NCBI GenBank assembly: GCA_011525785.1
Contig: WYBT01000031.1
Span: 1 to 64,000 of the forward strand
DNA length: 64,000 bases
Reading direction: 5' to 3'
Origin: Planctomycetaceae bacterium
GTDB lineage: Bacteria > Planctomycetota > UBA1135 > GCA-002686595
The notes beneath the pieces were generated by a model that did no database searches, had not been told where the DNA came from, and saw only the letters and a list, made by a program, of their open reading frames with translations. Shown in pieces: positions 1 to 8,991 of the stretch (its first letter is position 1; every line of letters begins with the position of its first letter). A program made the position numbers and the translations under genes.

Positions 1-122
1 ACGTCGGCCAGCCCGTCACGGTCGTAGTCGCCGAAACGATAGGTCGGTCCGAGCGGCGCCGGTGAAGTGGTTTGGGCCTGTACGGCGAACAGCAGAGGTA
101 CGAAGAGTGCCGGGGCGATCAT
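1..122 (-). CDS. Secreted FG-GAP/VCBS-repeat protein, N-terminus only (runs off left edge)
   Basis: The minus strand reads from an ATG at 122 into the window edge for 40 complete codons. The product begins with a short hydrophobic signal peptide (MIAPALFVPLLFAVQAQ) with a plausible AQA-type cleavage site, followed by a Pro-rich linker and then FGDYDRDGLADV, which matches the start of an FG-GAP/VCBS calcium-binding repeat (DxDxDG loop). Such proteins are usually large, exported beta-propeller or cell-surface proteins. The gene is divergent from the kinase at 274, leaving a 151-bp shared upstream region. Because only 40 residues are visible, total length and domain composition are unknown. The call rests on the signal peptide plus one repeat motif. 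Confidence 0.6.
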   Translation of the reverse strand, partial: MIAPALFVPLLFAVQAQTTSPAPLGPTYRFGDYDRDGLAD

Positions 123-273
123 GGGGGGGCGTGGAAGAAGTTGAGTTAGGGACCGCAGGCTCGAGCGCTGCTGCTGGAGTGACTGCGCGCGCCCTGCATG
201 TGATGACGGCCTTAGTGCGAATTTCCGTGCGAATGCGACCTGCTAACCTGCTGCGGCAGGGACAGGGCTCGCA

Positions 274-3200
274 ATGCCAGACGGTCAATCCAAGAGCGGG
301 GGCGCGCCCTCGAGCAGCGAAGCGCGACTCGACCAGCTAGCGGCCGAGTTCGTGGCCGAACACCGCGCGGGCCGCAGCCCGGCGATCGAGGCCTACGCGC
401 AGTCGAATCCCGACCTCGCCGAGCGCATCCGCGAACTGTTCCCCACGCTGCTGACGCTCGAACGAGTCGTCGCGCAGCGCGCCCCCGAACGCCTCGGCGA
501 CTACAGCGTGTTGCGCGTCGTCGCCCACGGCGGCATGGGCGTGGTCTACGAGGCGATCCAAGAAGGCGTCGGTCGCCGCGTGGCGCTGAAGACGTTGCCC
601 GTCGGCGCGGCGGCGGATCCCAAATACCTGGAGCGCTTCCGGCGTGAGACCCGCGCAGTCGCGGCGCTCTCGCACCCCAACATCGTGCAGCTCTTCGAAG
701 CCGGGCTCGACGGCGGGGAGCACTTCTACGCGATGGAGTTCGTCGACGGCATCGGCCTCGACCAACTGATCGTCCAGAGCCGTTCCTGGCGCCGCGGAGA
801 GCTCGCCGAGCCGCACGAGCTGGTCGTGCGCGCGTGGACCACGCCGCTGGGAGAAACCAGCAAGGACCTCGAGCGTTCGAGCGCTCCCAGTCACCGACTG
901 TGGTTGCGCAACGTGGTCGCCATCGTTCGCCAGGTGGCCGAAGCGCTGGCCTACTCGCACGGACGCGGAATCCTGCACCGCGACGTCAAACCCTCGAACA
1001 TCCTGCTGGGCCTCGACGGGCGCGCGCGGCTCACGGACTTCGGCCTGGCCAAGTCCGAGGGCTCCCAGGACTTGACGGTGACGGGCGATGTCGTGGGAAC
1101 GCTGCGCTACATGCCGCCCGAGCGTTTCCAGGGCCGCTCCGACCCGCGCGGCGACACGTACAGCCTGGGGCTGGTGCTGTACGAGCTGGCGACGCTGACC
1201 TCCGCGTTCGACGGCATCTCCAAGTCGCAGTTGCTCGGCGGTCGGATTGGGCTCGAGCTCCCGCGCGCGCGCGGCGCGAACCCGGACATCCCCGCGGATC
1301 TCGAGACGATCATCGGCAAGGCGAGCGCCAGTGCGCTCGAACGGCGCTACGCATCGGCGGAGGACTTCGCGCAGGACTTGAGCGCGTTCCTCGAAGGACG
1401 CGCGATCACGGCGCGCGACCCGAGCACCTGGTACCTGCTGCGCGTCGCCGTGCGGCGCAACAAGCTCGCCAGCGCCATCGGCGCTGCGGCGGCCGCGCTG
1501 CTCTTGGCCGGCGCGGCGAAGTACGTGCTCGACGTGCGACGCGAGCGCGACGAGGCCGAACTCGCCCGTGACCGCGCCAGCTCGGAGAGCTACGCCGCGT
1601 GCATCGCGTCGGCTGCGGACGCGCTCGAGCGCGGCGACGTGGCCCGCGCGCAGCTCGCTCTCGAAGCGGTCGACGCGCAGCACCGCGGCTGGGAGTTCGA
1701 TTTCCTCGCGGCGCGCGTCGAACGCGCCAGCTGGACCTCGCCCCGCCGCGAGTCGCACTACGAGGCCCTGGCCTTCGACGCCACGGGCGAGCGTCTGCTC
1801 GCGATCCTCGACAAGCGCCTGGAGTGCTGGAACCTCGCCAAGCGCGCGTTGGAGTTCGAGTTCGAGGTCCAGGACGACCAGTGCAGCAACATCGCCTTGC
1901 ATCCCGATGGCCGAACGCTGGCCGTAGCCTGCGAGCGTCGCCGCGTGGTCAAGTTGGTGGACCTGGTCGAGCGGCGGGTGACCCGCGATCTCGAGGGACA
2001 CACCGATCAGGTCAAGGACGTGGTCTATCTCGCCGACGGCTCGCGCTTGGTCTCGGCCGCTTGGGACGGCACGGCGATCGTCTGGGACGCGGCGACTGCC
2101 GAGCCGCTGCGCACGCTGTCGCACGGCGGTCAGTGGCTGCACGACCTCGACGTCGACCCGCAGCAGCGCTGGCTGGCGCTGGGCGGAGGGCGCTGTGTTG
2201 CGCTGTTCGATGCCCACGATTTCCGACCGCTCGGTCAGTTCGCCTTCGAGGACGGCGACGTGCGCAAAGTCGGCTTCTGCGTCGAAGGCCCGAGCCTCGT
2301 GGTCGCGTTTCACTCCGGCGAGCACCGGATGCTCTCCGTGCCAGCGCTGGGCGAGCTCGCGCGCTGGCGTGACGTCGAACGGCTGGGAAACGCGCTCGCG
2401 TGCGATCCGCTCGGGGAGTTCGTCGCCTCGGGCAGCAACGACGGCCGCCTGGCCCTGCGCCGCATCGGCGTCGAAACGCTGCCGCAGTTGCTCGGGGGGC
2501 ACACCGGAGAGCTCAACGCCGCATGCTTCTCGAGCGATGGCCTGCGCCTGTACACATCCGCGTGGGATGGCTGCATTCGGGAGTGGCTGGTCCCACGCGT
2601 CGACACGGAGACGCTGACCGGGCACTTCGCGGTCGTCAGCGACCTCGACATGGACGCCCGAGGCGAGCGACTGGTGTCGAGCGCCGAGGACGGCACGCTG
2701 CGCGTGTGGGATCTCGCTTCGCGCGAGCCGCTCGCGGTGCATCTGCCCGCGGATGGGGCTGGACGTCTAGATCTCGATGCCGCCGGCGAGCGCGTGGCCG
2801 TCGCCAGTGGCGTAAGCGTGCTGGTGTTCGACCTGGAAGGTCTGCGACCCATCGCGCGGCTCCGAAGTCTCGAAGGCGCCAACGACGTCGCGCTCTCCGC
2901 GCTGGGTTCGGTTGCGGCCGTCGGTCCAGCTGGCGACCTGCAGGTCTGGAGCGGCGCGGACTACAGCTTCGAAGAGCGCCAGAACACGCGCCGCCGCGAC
3001 CTCGCTGCCGTAGCGTTCGATCCTGCGGGCGAGCACCTCGCCAGCAGTGACGCGAGCGGCGAGATCTGTGTCTGGGCTCTGGGCCCTTTGGAGCTCGAAC
3101 GACGCATCCCTGCGCACGGGGAGTCCGCTTGCCACGCGCTCGACTGGGCCGAGTCCGGGACGCTCATCAGCGGTGGAGATGACCTGCGCCTGTGCCGCTG

Positions 3201-4128
3201 GGCCGCGGCGAACGGGGACTTGCTGCGCGAGGTGGACACCGGCCGCAACCAGAGCAACAGGCTCAGCACCACCATCTACAAATTGCGACACTTGCCGGCG
3301 TTGGAGCGCGTCGTGACCATCTCCACCGGCGCGGTCGCGCGGCTGTGGGATCTGCGCGCGGGGCGGCAGATGCTGGCCCTGGATCTCGGCGCGGGTTGCT
3401 GGGCGCAAGCTGCAACACCCGACGGCTCGCTGCTCGCGTTCGGTCTCGTCGACGGTCGCATCCGCTTGTTCGAGCGCCAACCCAAACCCGGCGAGACCCT
3501 TCGACGCGCGCTCGCGGTCAGGGCGGAACGCCAGCGCTTTCGCCAGCGCGTCGACGAGCTGTTCGCGGACGGTGCAGACCCCGAGTTCGTGCTCGCGCAG
3601 TTGGAGGCGGACGGGGCGCTGAACGCCGATGAGCGCGAAGCTGCGCTGGCCGTCGCGCGAACTTGGCTCGGGGAACCGCACAACCAGCTCACCTGGGTCG
3701 AGGCGCGCCTGCGCGGAGCGTTGTTGTCGCTCGAGCAGCAGCGGCAGATCGAACGCATCGTTCTGAGCTTGGCGCGACGCTGTCGCTCATGTTTCGGCGT
3801 GACGGAAGCTCACTGGCGCTCGCTGCGCGCCGTCGCGGCGCACCGCACGGCCCAGGCGCAGCCCGAGGGCGACTTCGCGCGAGTCGCGCAGCTCTTCGGC
3901 GAAGCACAAGCCCTCGCGCAGCGCGGCGGCGCGCAACTGCCCCCGTGGCACTCGGCGCTGTACGCGAGCGCCCTGGTCCACACCGGCGATCTCGACGCGG
4001 CGCAGCGCCTGCTCGAGCAGCTGTCGGCTCGCGGCGCGGAACTCGACGCGCGCGACCTCGAGCTAGGCGAGCAGGCTCGCCGCGAACTGGCGAACGCGCG
4101 GAGTTCAGGGGGCGGCGATGGCCGCTAG
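274..4128 (+). CDS. Transmembrane Ser/Thr protein kinase with C-terminal WD40 propellers
   Basis: A 1284-residue eukaryotic-type kinase. Residues 20-70 form the N-terminal helical segment common in planctomycete kinases (DLAERIRELFPTLLTLERV). The kinase domain spans about 76-375, with glycine loop AHGGMGVVYE, VALK lysine K106, HRDVKPSN catalytic loop (235-242) and DFG (255-257), so it looks active. A single membrane helix lies at about 398-416. Residues about 490-1100 hold repeated WD40 blades (for example SAAWDGTAIVWD and SSAEDGTLRVWD), followed by a helical tail. Predicted topology is a cytoplasmic kinase with the WD40 part across the membrane. The gene overlaps the downstream ECF sigma gene by 11 bp, so the two are translated from one mRNA and probably act together, the kinase modifying the sigma factor or its pathway; that link is inference. 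Substrate unknown. Confidence 0.92.
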   Translation: MPDGQSKSGGAPSSSEARLDQLAAEFVAEHRAGRSPAIEAYAQSNPDLAERIRELFPTLLTLERVVAQRAPERLGDYSVLRVVAHGGMGVVYEAIQEGVGRRVALKTLPVGAAADPKYLERFRRETRAVAALSHPNIVQLFEAGLDGGEHFYAMEFVDGIGLDQLIVQSRSWRRGELAEPHELVVRAWTTPLGETSKDLERSSAPSHRLWLRNVVAIVRQVAEALAYSHGRGILHRDVKPSNILLGLDGRARLTDFGLAKSEGSQDLTVTGDVVGTLRYMPPERFQGRSDPRGDTYSLGLVLYELATLTSAFDGISKSQLLGGRIGLELPRARGANPDIPADLETIIGKASASALERRYASAEDFAQDLSAFLEGRAITARDPSTWYLLRVAVRRNKLASAIGAAAAALLLAGAAKYVLDVRRERDEAELARDRASSESYAACIASAADALERGDVARAQLALEAVDAQHRGWEFDFLAARVERASWTSPRRESHYEALAFDATGERLLAILDKRLECWNLAKRALEFEFEVQDDQCSNIALHPDGRTLAVACERRRVVKLVDLVERRVTRDLEGHTDQVKDVVYLADGSRLVSAAWDGTAIVWDAATAEPLRTLSHGGQWLHDLDVDPQQRWLALGGGRCVALFDAHDFRPLGQFAFEDGDVRKVGFCVEGPSLVVAFHSGEHRMLSVPALGELARWRDVERLGNALACDPLGEFVASGSNDGRLALRRIGVETLPQLLGGHTGELNAACFSSDGLRLYTSAWDGCIREWLVPRVDTETLTGHFAVVSDLDMDARGERLVSSAEDGTLRVWDLASREPLAVHLPADGAGRLDLDAAGERVAVASGVSVLVFDLEGLRPIARLRSLEGANDVALSALGSVAAVGPAGDLQVWSGADYSFEERQNTRRRDLAAVAFDPAGEHLASSDASGEICVWALGPLELERRIPAHGESACHALDWAESGTLISGGDDLRLCRWAAANGDLLREVDTGRNQSNRLSTTIYKLRHLPALERVVTISTGAVARLWDLRAGRQMLALDLGAGCWAQAATPDGSLLAFGLVDGRIRLFERQPKPGETLRRALAVRAERQRFRQRVDELFADGADPEFVLAQLEADGALNADEREAALAVARTWLGEPHNQLTWVEARLRGALLSLEQQRQIERIVLSLARRCRSCFGVTEAHWRSLRAVAAHRTAQAQPEGDFARVAQLFGEAQALAQRGGAQLPPWHSALYASALVHTGDLDAAQRLLEQLSARGAELDARDLELGEQARRELANARSSGGGDGR

Positions 4129-4708
4129 CGAGTTGAACGAGAGCTCCGCGGGCGGCGACGCCGAGTTCGCGGCGCGGCTGGAGGCCTGCGCGCCCGGGCT
4201 GCGCCGGCTGCTGGCGTTGCGCATGGACGCGAAACTGCGTGCGCGCCTCGACCCGCTCGACGTGCTCCAGGAAACCTACGCCGAGGCGGCGCGGAGGTAC
4301 GCAGCCTGGAGGAGCGCGAAGGACATGCCCTTCGAGCGTTGGCTGCGATTCCTCGCGCTCCAGCAACTCGCGCTGGCGCATCGCCGTCACCTGGGCGTCG
4401 CCGCGCGCAGCGCCGAGCGCGAGACGCCCTTCGACGCCATCGCAGCGCCGAGCGACACCTTCGCCGCCAGCCTCGCCGACTCGATCACCTCGCCCTCCCA
4501 GGGCGCGGTGCGCGCCGAGGAGCGCGAGCGCGTGCGCCGCGCGCTGGAGCAGCTCTCGCTCGAGGATCGGGAGGTGCTCGAACTGCGGCACGTCGACGGC
4601 CTGGACAACAGCGAGATCGCGCCGCTCCTGGGCCTGACCGTCTCAGGAGCGTCCCGGCGCTACTTGCGTGCGGTTGCCCGACTTCGCGAGCTGCTCGTCT
4701 CCCGTTGA
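4118..4708 (+). CDS. ECF-type RNA polymerase sigma factor (planctomycete type)
   Basis: 196 residues. Region 2 is recognisable around DPLDVLQETYAEAARRY (about 45-61), and region 4 around LSLEDREVLELRHVDGLDNS (about 147-166) followed by an SGASRRYLRAVARLREL recognition helix. No anti-sigma gene is adjacent. The start ATG at 4118 lies inside the 3' end of the kinase gene (stop 4126-4128), so translation is probably coupled. Planctomycete ECF sigma factors of this type often sit next to Ser/Thr kinases, and control by phosphorylation rather than by an anti-sigma factor is a reasonable inference. The usual order, as I know it, is sigma first; here it is second. Confidence 0.88.
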   Translation: MAASELNESSAGGDAEFAARLEACAPGLRRLLALRMDAKLRARLDPLDVLQETYAEAARRYAAWRSAKDMPFERWLRFLALQQLALAHRRHLGVAARSAERETPFDAIAAPSDTFAASLADSITSPSQGAVRAEERERVRRALEQLSLEDREVLELRHVDGLDNSEIAPLLGLTVSGASRRYLRAVARLRELLVSR

Positions 4709-4876
4709 ACGGCTCCGCAGCGCGCTCGGCGCCCGCTGCTGATCCCGACTGATGCCAGGGTGTCAAGCGAAGGGTTCGCCGCGTCCGACCAGCTGCTCAT
4801 CGGCGCGCGCACAGTCAGCCATCCACGCTCCGGCTGGCGAGCCGAGCAGCGCACCGCTACGTTTCCCGCTCCCCCG

Positions 4877-5923
4877 ATGTCGTTTCGACTCCTCGCGCCG
4901 CTCTTGTGGATCGTGGCGTTGCTCGCGGCGCTCGAAGTGGCGCTCGAGCTGCGCGCCATGCGGCAAGGCTGGCCCACGTTGCTGTTTCCGAGCACGGCCG
5001 GCGCGTCGGAGGCGCGCGAGGACGTCGGGCCGAGCAAGGACTTTCCGTTCCGCTCGCGCCGTGTCGAGCCTGCCGCCGGGCCTGGGGTCGCGCGCGTGTG
5101 GTTCGCCTCGTCGTCGTACGGGGAAGACACGCAGCAAGCCGTCGACGACGTTTTTCCCAACCGCGCGGTGGCGCTGCTGCGCGAGCGCGGCGTCGCGTGC
5201 GAGGCGCTCAACGCGAGCGTGGCAGGTCACACCGTGCTGGGCAACGTCGATGACCTCGCGCGGAACGCCGCGAGCTGGCGCCCGCAGGTGGTCGTGCTGT
5301 ACCAGATGTCGAACGACATCGACAAGCTGGCGACGGCGCTGGGCTCGCGCGGCTGGAGCGCGCCGCAGGAGGGCGAGCACGGCGCAGCGCTCGAGACTGC
5401 GACGCAGGTGAGCGCGCCGCACTGGGCGGACAAGTTCGTCGAGTCGACCACGATCTACAAACACCTCAAGAGCTCGCTCACGTCGCATGTGGCGCGTGGA
5501 CGAGTGCTCGAGCGTTCGCTGGGCGAGCCGGGGGACGAGCTGTTCGAGCTGCGCGTGCGCGCCTTCCTCGAACGCTGTCGCGCGCTGGATGCGACGCCGG
5601 TGCTGTGCACGTTTCCGACGGCCTACACGCTCGCCAACGCGGAGCAGACGCCGGTCGAGTACGAGCTCAACCTGCTGCGCTTCAACGTGTTCCTCTCGCG
5701 CGAAGGCTGGCTCGAGTCGGTCGAGCGCTTCAACGCCGTGTTGCGCCGCGTGGCGCAGAGCGAGCGCGTCGCGTTGATCGACGTGGCCGGGCGCTTCGCC
5801 GGTCGTGCCGAGCTGTTCCGCGACATGTGGCACCTGACCAAGGATGGCCACGAGCAGGTCGCGCAGATGCTGGCGGAAGAGCTCGCGCGCCTGCCGCGCC
5901 TCGCGGAGGGTCGCGGCCAGTGA
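4877..5923 (+). CDS. Membrane-anchored SGNH/GDSL-type hydrolase, partner of MBOAT acyltransferase
   Basis: 348 residues from the ATG at 4877; an in-frame GTG at 4760 would add 39 residues without hydrophobic character, whereas 4877 begins directly with an N-terminal membrane anchor (LLAPLLWIVALLAALEVALE). The SGNH pattern is visible: a block I-like serine loop in FASSSYGED, a block II-like NASVAGH, block III N in YQMSNDID, and a block V DMWHLTKDGH with the catalytic Asp/His. The next gene overlaps it by 4 bp and encodes an MBOAT O-acyltransferase, the pairing used for alginate, peptidoglycan or exopolysaccharide O-acetylation (AlgI with AlgJ/AlgX, PatA/PatB). The likely role is periplasmic transfer or removal of an acyl group on a surface glycan. 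The polymer is not identifiable. Confidence 0.75.
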   Translation: MSFRLLAPLLWIVALLAALEVALELRAMRQGWPTLLFPSTAGASEAREDVGPSKDFPFRSRRVEPAAGPGVARVWFASSSYGEDTQQAVDDVFPNRAVALLRERGVACEALNASVAGHTVLGNVDDLARNAASWRPQVVVLYQMSNDIDKLATALGSRGWSAPQEGEHGAALETATQVSAPHWADKFVESTTIYKHLKSSLTSHVARGRVLERSLGEPGDELFELRVRAFLERCRALDATPVLCTFPTAYTLANAEQTPVEYELNLLRFNVFLSREGWLESVERFNAVLRRVAQSERVALIDVAGRFAGRAELFRDMWHLTKDGHEQVAQMLAEELARLPRLAEGRGQ

Positions 5924-7323
5924 ACTTCAACGCGGCCCACTTCGCGCTGTTCTTCCCGACGGTGCTGGCGCTCTACGCGCTCCTGTGGCGCCGCGAGCGC
6001 GCGCGCGACCTGTGGCTGCTGGCGGCCAGCTACTACTTCTACATGTCGTGGAACTGGAAGTACGCAGGCCTGCTGCTGCTCTCCACGGCGCTCGACTACG
6101 TCCTCGGACTGCGCATGCACGCGGCGAGCGACCCGCGCGCGCGCAAGACGCTCGTGACACTCTCGGTCACGGCGAACCTCGGCCTGCTCGGCGTCTTCAA
6201 GTACTACAACTTCTTCCTCGACGTCGCGCGCGACTCGCTGACGCTGGTCGGAAGCTCGCTGCCCTTCGATCCGATCGACGTGCTGCTGCCGGTCGGCATC
6301 TCGTTCTACACCTTCCAGTCGCTGTCCTACACGATCGACGTCTACCGGCGCGAGATCGCGCCCGAGCGCGACTTCTTCAAGTTCGCGCTGTTCGTCAGCT
6401 TCTTCCCGCAGCTCGTCGCCGGCCCGATCGTGCGCGCCGTCGACTTCCTGCCGCAGCTCCACCGCGAGCGCGTGATCGAGTCGAGCCACTTCCGCGAGGG
6501 ACTGTTCCGCATCTTCCGCGGGCTGTTCAAGAAGGTCGTGCTCGCCGACCTGCTCGCGAACTTCGGCGTCGACGCCGTGTTCGCGTCGCCGTCGGAGTAC
6601 TCGTCGTTCGACCTGCTCGTCGCGCTCTACGCCTACGCCTACCAGATCTACAACGACTTCTCGGGCTACAGCGACGTCGCCATCGGCGCCTCGCGCATGA
6701 TGGGCTTCGAGTTCCCCGAGAACTTCAACCGCCCGTACCTCGCGCAGAACGTGCGCGAGTTCTGGACGCGCTGGCACATCTCGCTCTCGACCTGGCTGCG
6801 CGATTACCTCTACATCCCGCTGGGCGGCAATCGCGGCGCGAAGGGTCGCACGTCGTTCAATCTGCTCGCCACGATGCTGCTGGGCGGCCTGTGGCACGGC
6901 GCGGCGATGAACTTCGTGCTGTGGGGCGCTTACCACGGCCTCTTGTTGATGTTCGCGCGCGGCGCGGACCGCCACTCGCGCGAGAAGGCCTCGTGGGCGC
7001 TGGTCGCCTGGCGGCGCGTGAGCTGCTTCCACCTCGTGCTCGGCGGATGGCTGCTGTTCCGCGTGACGAGCCTGCAGCACCTGAACGAGTACCTCAGCGG
7101 CTTGGCGCAGCTCTCGGGCGGCACGCAGCTCTCGGCGGGCTTCTTCGCGGTGCTCGTCGCGGCCGCCGCGGCGCACTTCAGCTCGCAAGAGGCGCTCGCG
7201 AAGCTCGGCCGGCGCATCGCGGAGCTCCCGGCCGTCGCGCAGGGCGCGCTCTACGCTGCGGCGATCCTGTTGTTCTGCGGGCTAACGCTGCAGGCCCCGG
7301 CGTTCATCTACTTCCAGTTCTGA
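5920..7323 (+). CDS. MBOAT family O-acyltransferase (AlgI-like)
   Basis: 467 residues, starting at a GTG (5920) that overlaps the upstream stop in a GTGA arrangement. It is a polytopic membrane protein with family motifs FFPQLVAGPIVRAVDFLPQ, the FWTRWHISLSTWLRDYLYIP block, and LLGGLWHGAAMNFVLWGAYH, which contains the catalytic His of AlgI/DltB-type enzymes. Length matches AlgI. The protein is expected to pass acyl groups from cytoplasmic acetyl-CoA across the inner membrane to the SGNH partner encoded just upstream. Its 3' end overlaps the convergent flippase gene by 20 bp, consistent with a small surface-polysaccharide locus. An in-frame ORF extends upstream to 5605, but that part lies inside the SGNH gene in another frame and is not used. 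Confidence 0.9.
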   Translation: MNFNAAHFALFFPTVLALYALLWRRERARDLWLLAASYYFYMSWNWKYAGLLLLSTALDYVLGLRMHAASDPRARKTLVTLSVTANLGLLGVFKYYNFFLDVARDSLTLVGSSLPFDPIDVLLPVGISFYTFQSLSYTIDVYRREIAPERDFFKFALFVSFFPQLVAGPIVRAVDFLPQLHRERVIESSHFREGLFRIFRGLFKKVVLADLLANFGVDAVFASPSEYSSFDLLVALYAYAYQIYNDFSGYSDVAIGASRMMGFEFPENFNRPYLAQNVREFWTRWHISLSTWLRDYLYIPLGGNRGAKGRTSFNLLATMLLGGLWHGAAMNFVLWGAYHGLLLMFARGADRHSREKASWALVAWRRVSCFHLVLGGWLLFRVTSLQHLNEYLSGLAQLSGGTQLSAGFFAVLVAAAAAHFSSQEALAKLGRRIAELPAVAQGALYAAAILLFCGLTLQAPAFIYFQF

Positions 7324-8944
7324 GTCCGAATTTCGCCAGCGCGTCGCGAACCAGGCGCGCAAGCCCGTCGCGACCTTCGGCGTCGAGTCCTACGCGCCAC
7401 AGCAGCGCCGCGACCGCCACCGAGAGCCCCAGCTTGAGCGCGAGCACGCTGAGCAACGCGCCTGTCGATTCGAGCGGGTCGCGCCACGTGTCGATGGCAA
7501 TGACGCCCGCGATCGCGAGCGCCGAGATCGCGCCCAGGCTCAGGCCTGCGCGGGCGCTGCGACTGCCCCAGCCGCGCGAGCGCGCCAGCCATTCCGCTGC
7601 GAGCGCGAGCGGCGCGAAGGCGGCCAGCGTGGCCCACGACGCCGCGGCGTAGCCGTGCTCGGCGCTGTGCGTCACGAAGTAGCTCGACAGCGCGACCCCG
7701 AAGATCAGCGCGAGCGAGTTGACTGCGAGCAGCGACCAGTTGCGCTTCTCGGCGAGCAGCGCGACCTGGCTGATGGCGTAGCTGCCGTACATCAAGTACG
7801 CCGCGACGACGATGGGCGTGACGCGCCACGCGGCGCGGAAGACCTCCGAGCCCGAGAGGATGTCGACCGCTTGCCGTCCGAAGATCGCCGCGGGCAAGTA
7901 GAACGCGCACAGCGCCGCGAAGGCCCAGTCGCCCAGGCGCACGAGTTCGGTGCGGCGCGCGGACTCGGGCAGCTCGTACACGTGCGGATACCAGATCTGC
8001 ATGAACGGCGTGAGCACGGCGGTGTGGATCAAGAACGCGATCTTGTGGCCCAGGCCGAACACGCCGACCCACTCGCGCGCGACCGTCACCCCGAGCTGGG
8101 CGTCGGCGCCTTGAACGAGTTGCTGCGGGCCCAGGTGCTCGATCACTTGCCGGCCGAACTGGTGAAGGCCCAGTTGCACGAGCCCGAGCGGCACGAGCGG
8201 GATCGAAAACACCAGGAGCGGCCTGAAAACGCTCCACTCGAAGCCCGAGCGCAGGCGCAGCGCCATCCACAGCGAGAGGCCCGCAGCCGCCAGCACTTCG
8301 CCGATCAGCACGCTCAACAGAAAGCCGCTGACGCCCCACTCCAGACCGAACAGCATCCACAGCTTGAGCGCGGCCTCGAGCACGGTCTTGGCGAGTTGCA
8401 GCGTCGTCGCCGCGCGCGAGAGCTTGAGGATCTGCAGGTAGCGCAGACCCGACGCCGTGCAGATCGAGAACGGCACGATCAGGATCGCGATGCCCAGCGC
8501 CTCGAGCAGACCGTCGGGGGTCGCTTGTCCGCTGGGAAGCGAGAACAGCAGCGCCGCCAGCGGCTCGCGCGCGAGCAGCGTCAAGCCCGCGACCGCGAAC
8601 GAGAGCACCGCCAGTGCGATCGTGGCCGAACTCACCACCTGCGCGCGCCGCCGCGGATCGGCGTGGTCGAAGTAGAAGCGCGTCAGGCCGTTGAGCAGGT
8701 TGATCCCGACCAGCTGCGGCACGATCAGGATGAGCAGATCGATGATCTCGAGCACGCCGAACTCGCCCAGCGTGAGGCGCTCGGTGTACAGCCGGATCAG
8801 GACGATCGAGAGCAGCCGCTGGAAGATTGGCGCGAGGCTGTAGATCCAGCTGTGCCGCAACAGCTCGCGGACGGACTCGCGCTGGGCGGGCTGTGGCTCC
8901 GATGGCCGTGATTCGGACGGGGGGCCGCTCGCGGCGCTGCTCAT
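7304..8944 (-). CDS. Wzx-type polysaccharide flippase (MATE-like superfamily)
   Basis: 546 residues with about 14 predicted membrane helices. The N-terminal region, LLRHSWIYSLAPIFQRLLSI and LYTERLTLGEFGVLEIIDLL, is typical of O-antigen/teichoic-acid flippases (polysaccharide biosynthesis proteins). A hydrophilic Ser/Pro-rich stretch of about 25 residues precedes the first helix. It would translocate undecaprenyl-linked oligosaccharide across the inner membrane. The neighbouring convergent MBOAT/SGNH genes suggest a shared surface-glycan function, although no glycosyltransferase or polymerase is nearby. It lies 47 bp downstream of the spermidine-synthase-like gene on the same strand and could be the last gene of the long minus-strand run. 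Confidence 0.85.
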   Translation of the reverse strand: MSSAASGPPSESRPSEPQPAQRESVRELLRHSWIYSLAPIFQRLLSIVLIRLYTERLTLGEFGVLEIIDLLILIVPQLVGINLLNGLTRFYFDHADPRRRAQVVSSATIALAVLSFAVAGLTLLAREPLAALLFSLPSGQATPDGLLEALGIAILIVPFSICTASGLRYLQILKLSRAATTLQLAKTVLEAALKLWMLFGLEWGVSGFLLSVLIGEVLAAAGLSLWMALRLRSGFEWSVFRPLLVFSIPLVPLGLVQLGLHQFGRQVIEHLGPQQLVQGADAQLGVTVAREWVGVFGLGHKIAFLIHTAVLTPFMQIWYPHVYELPESARRTELVRLGDWAFAALCAFYLPAAIFGRQAVDILSGSEVFRAAWRVTPIVVAAYLMYGSYAISQVALLAEKRNWSLLAVNSLALIFGVALSSYFVTHSAEHGYAAASWATLAAFAPLALAAEWLARSRGWGSRSARAGLSLGAISALAIAGVIAIDTWRDPLESTGALLSVLALKLGLSVAVAALLWRVGLDAEGRDGLARLVRDALAKFGLRTGSR

Positions 8945-8991
8945 GACGCTGCGAGCCTACTGGGCGCGCGCCGCGGCTGCGAGCTAACCGA

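Noticed and set aside
16-288. 90-codon minus-strand frame at the left edge
   Set aside because: Cys/Arg/Thr-rich and without domain; a different minus frame starting at 122 has a signal peptide and an FG-GAP repeat and explains the sequence better.
337-2742. 801-codon open frame on the minus strand across the kinase gene
   Set aside because: Antisense shadow caused by high GC at third positions; Arg/Ala/Gln-rich with no domain, while the plus strand has clear kinase and WD40 motifs.
5605-5919. Upstream extension of the MBOAT gene
   Set aside because: Lies within the SGNH gene in another frame, Arg-rich, and lacks membrane helices; the GTG at 5920 begins directly with the first helix.
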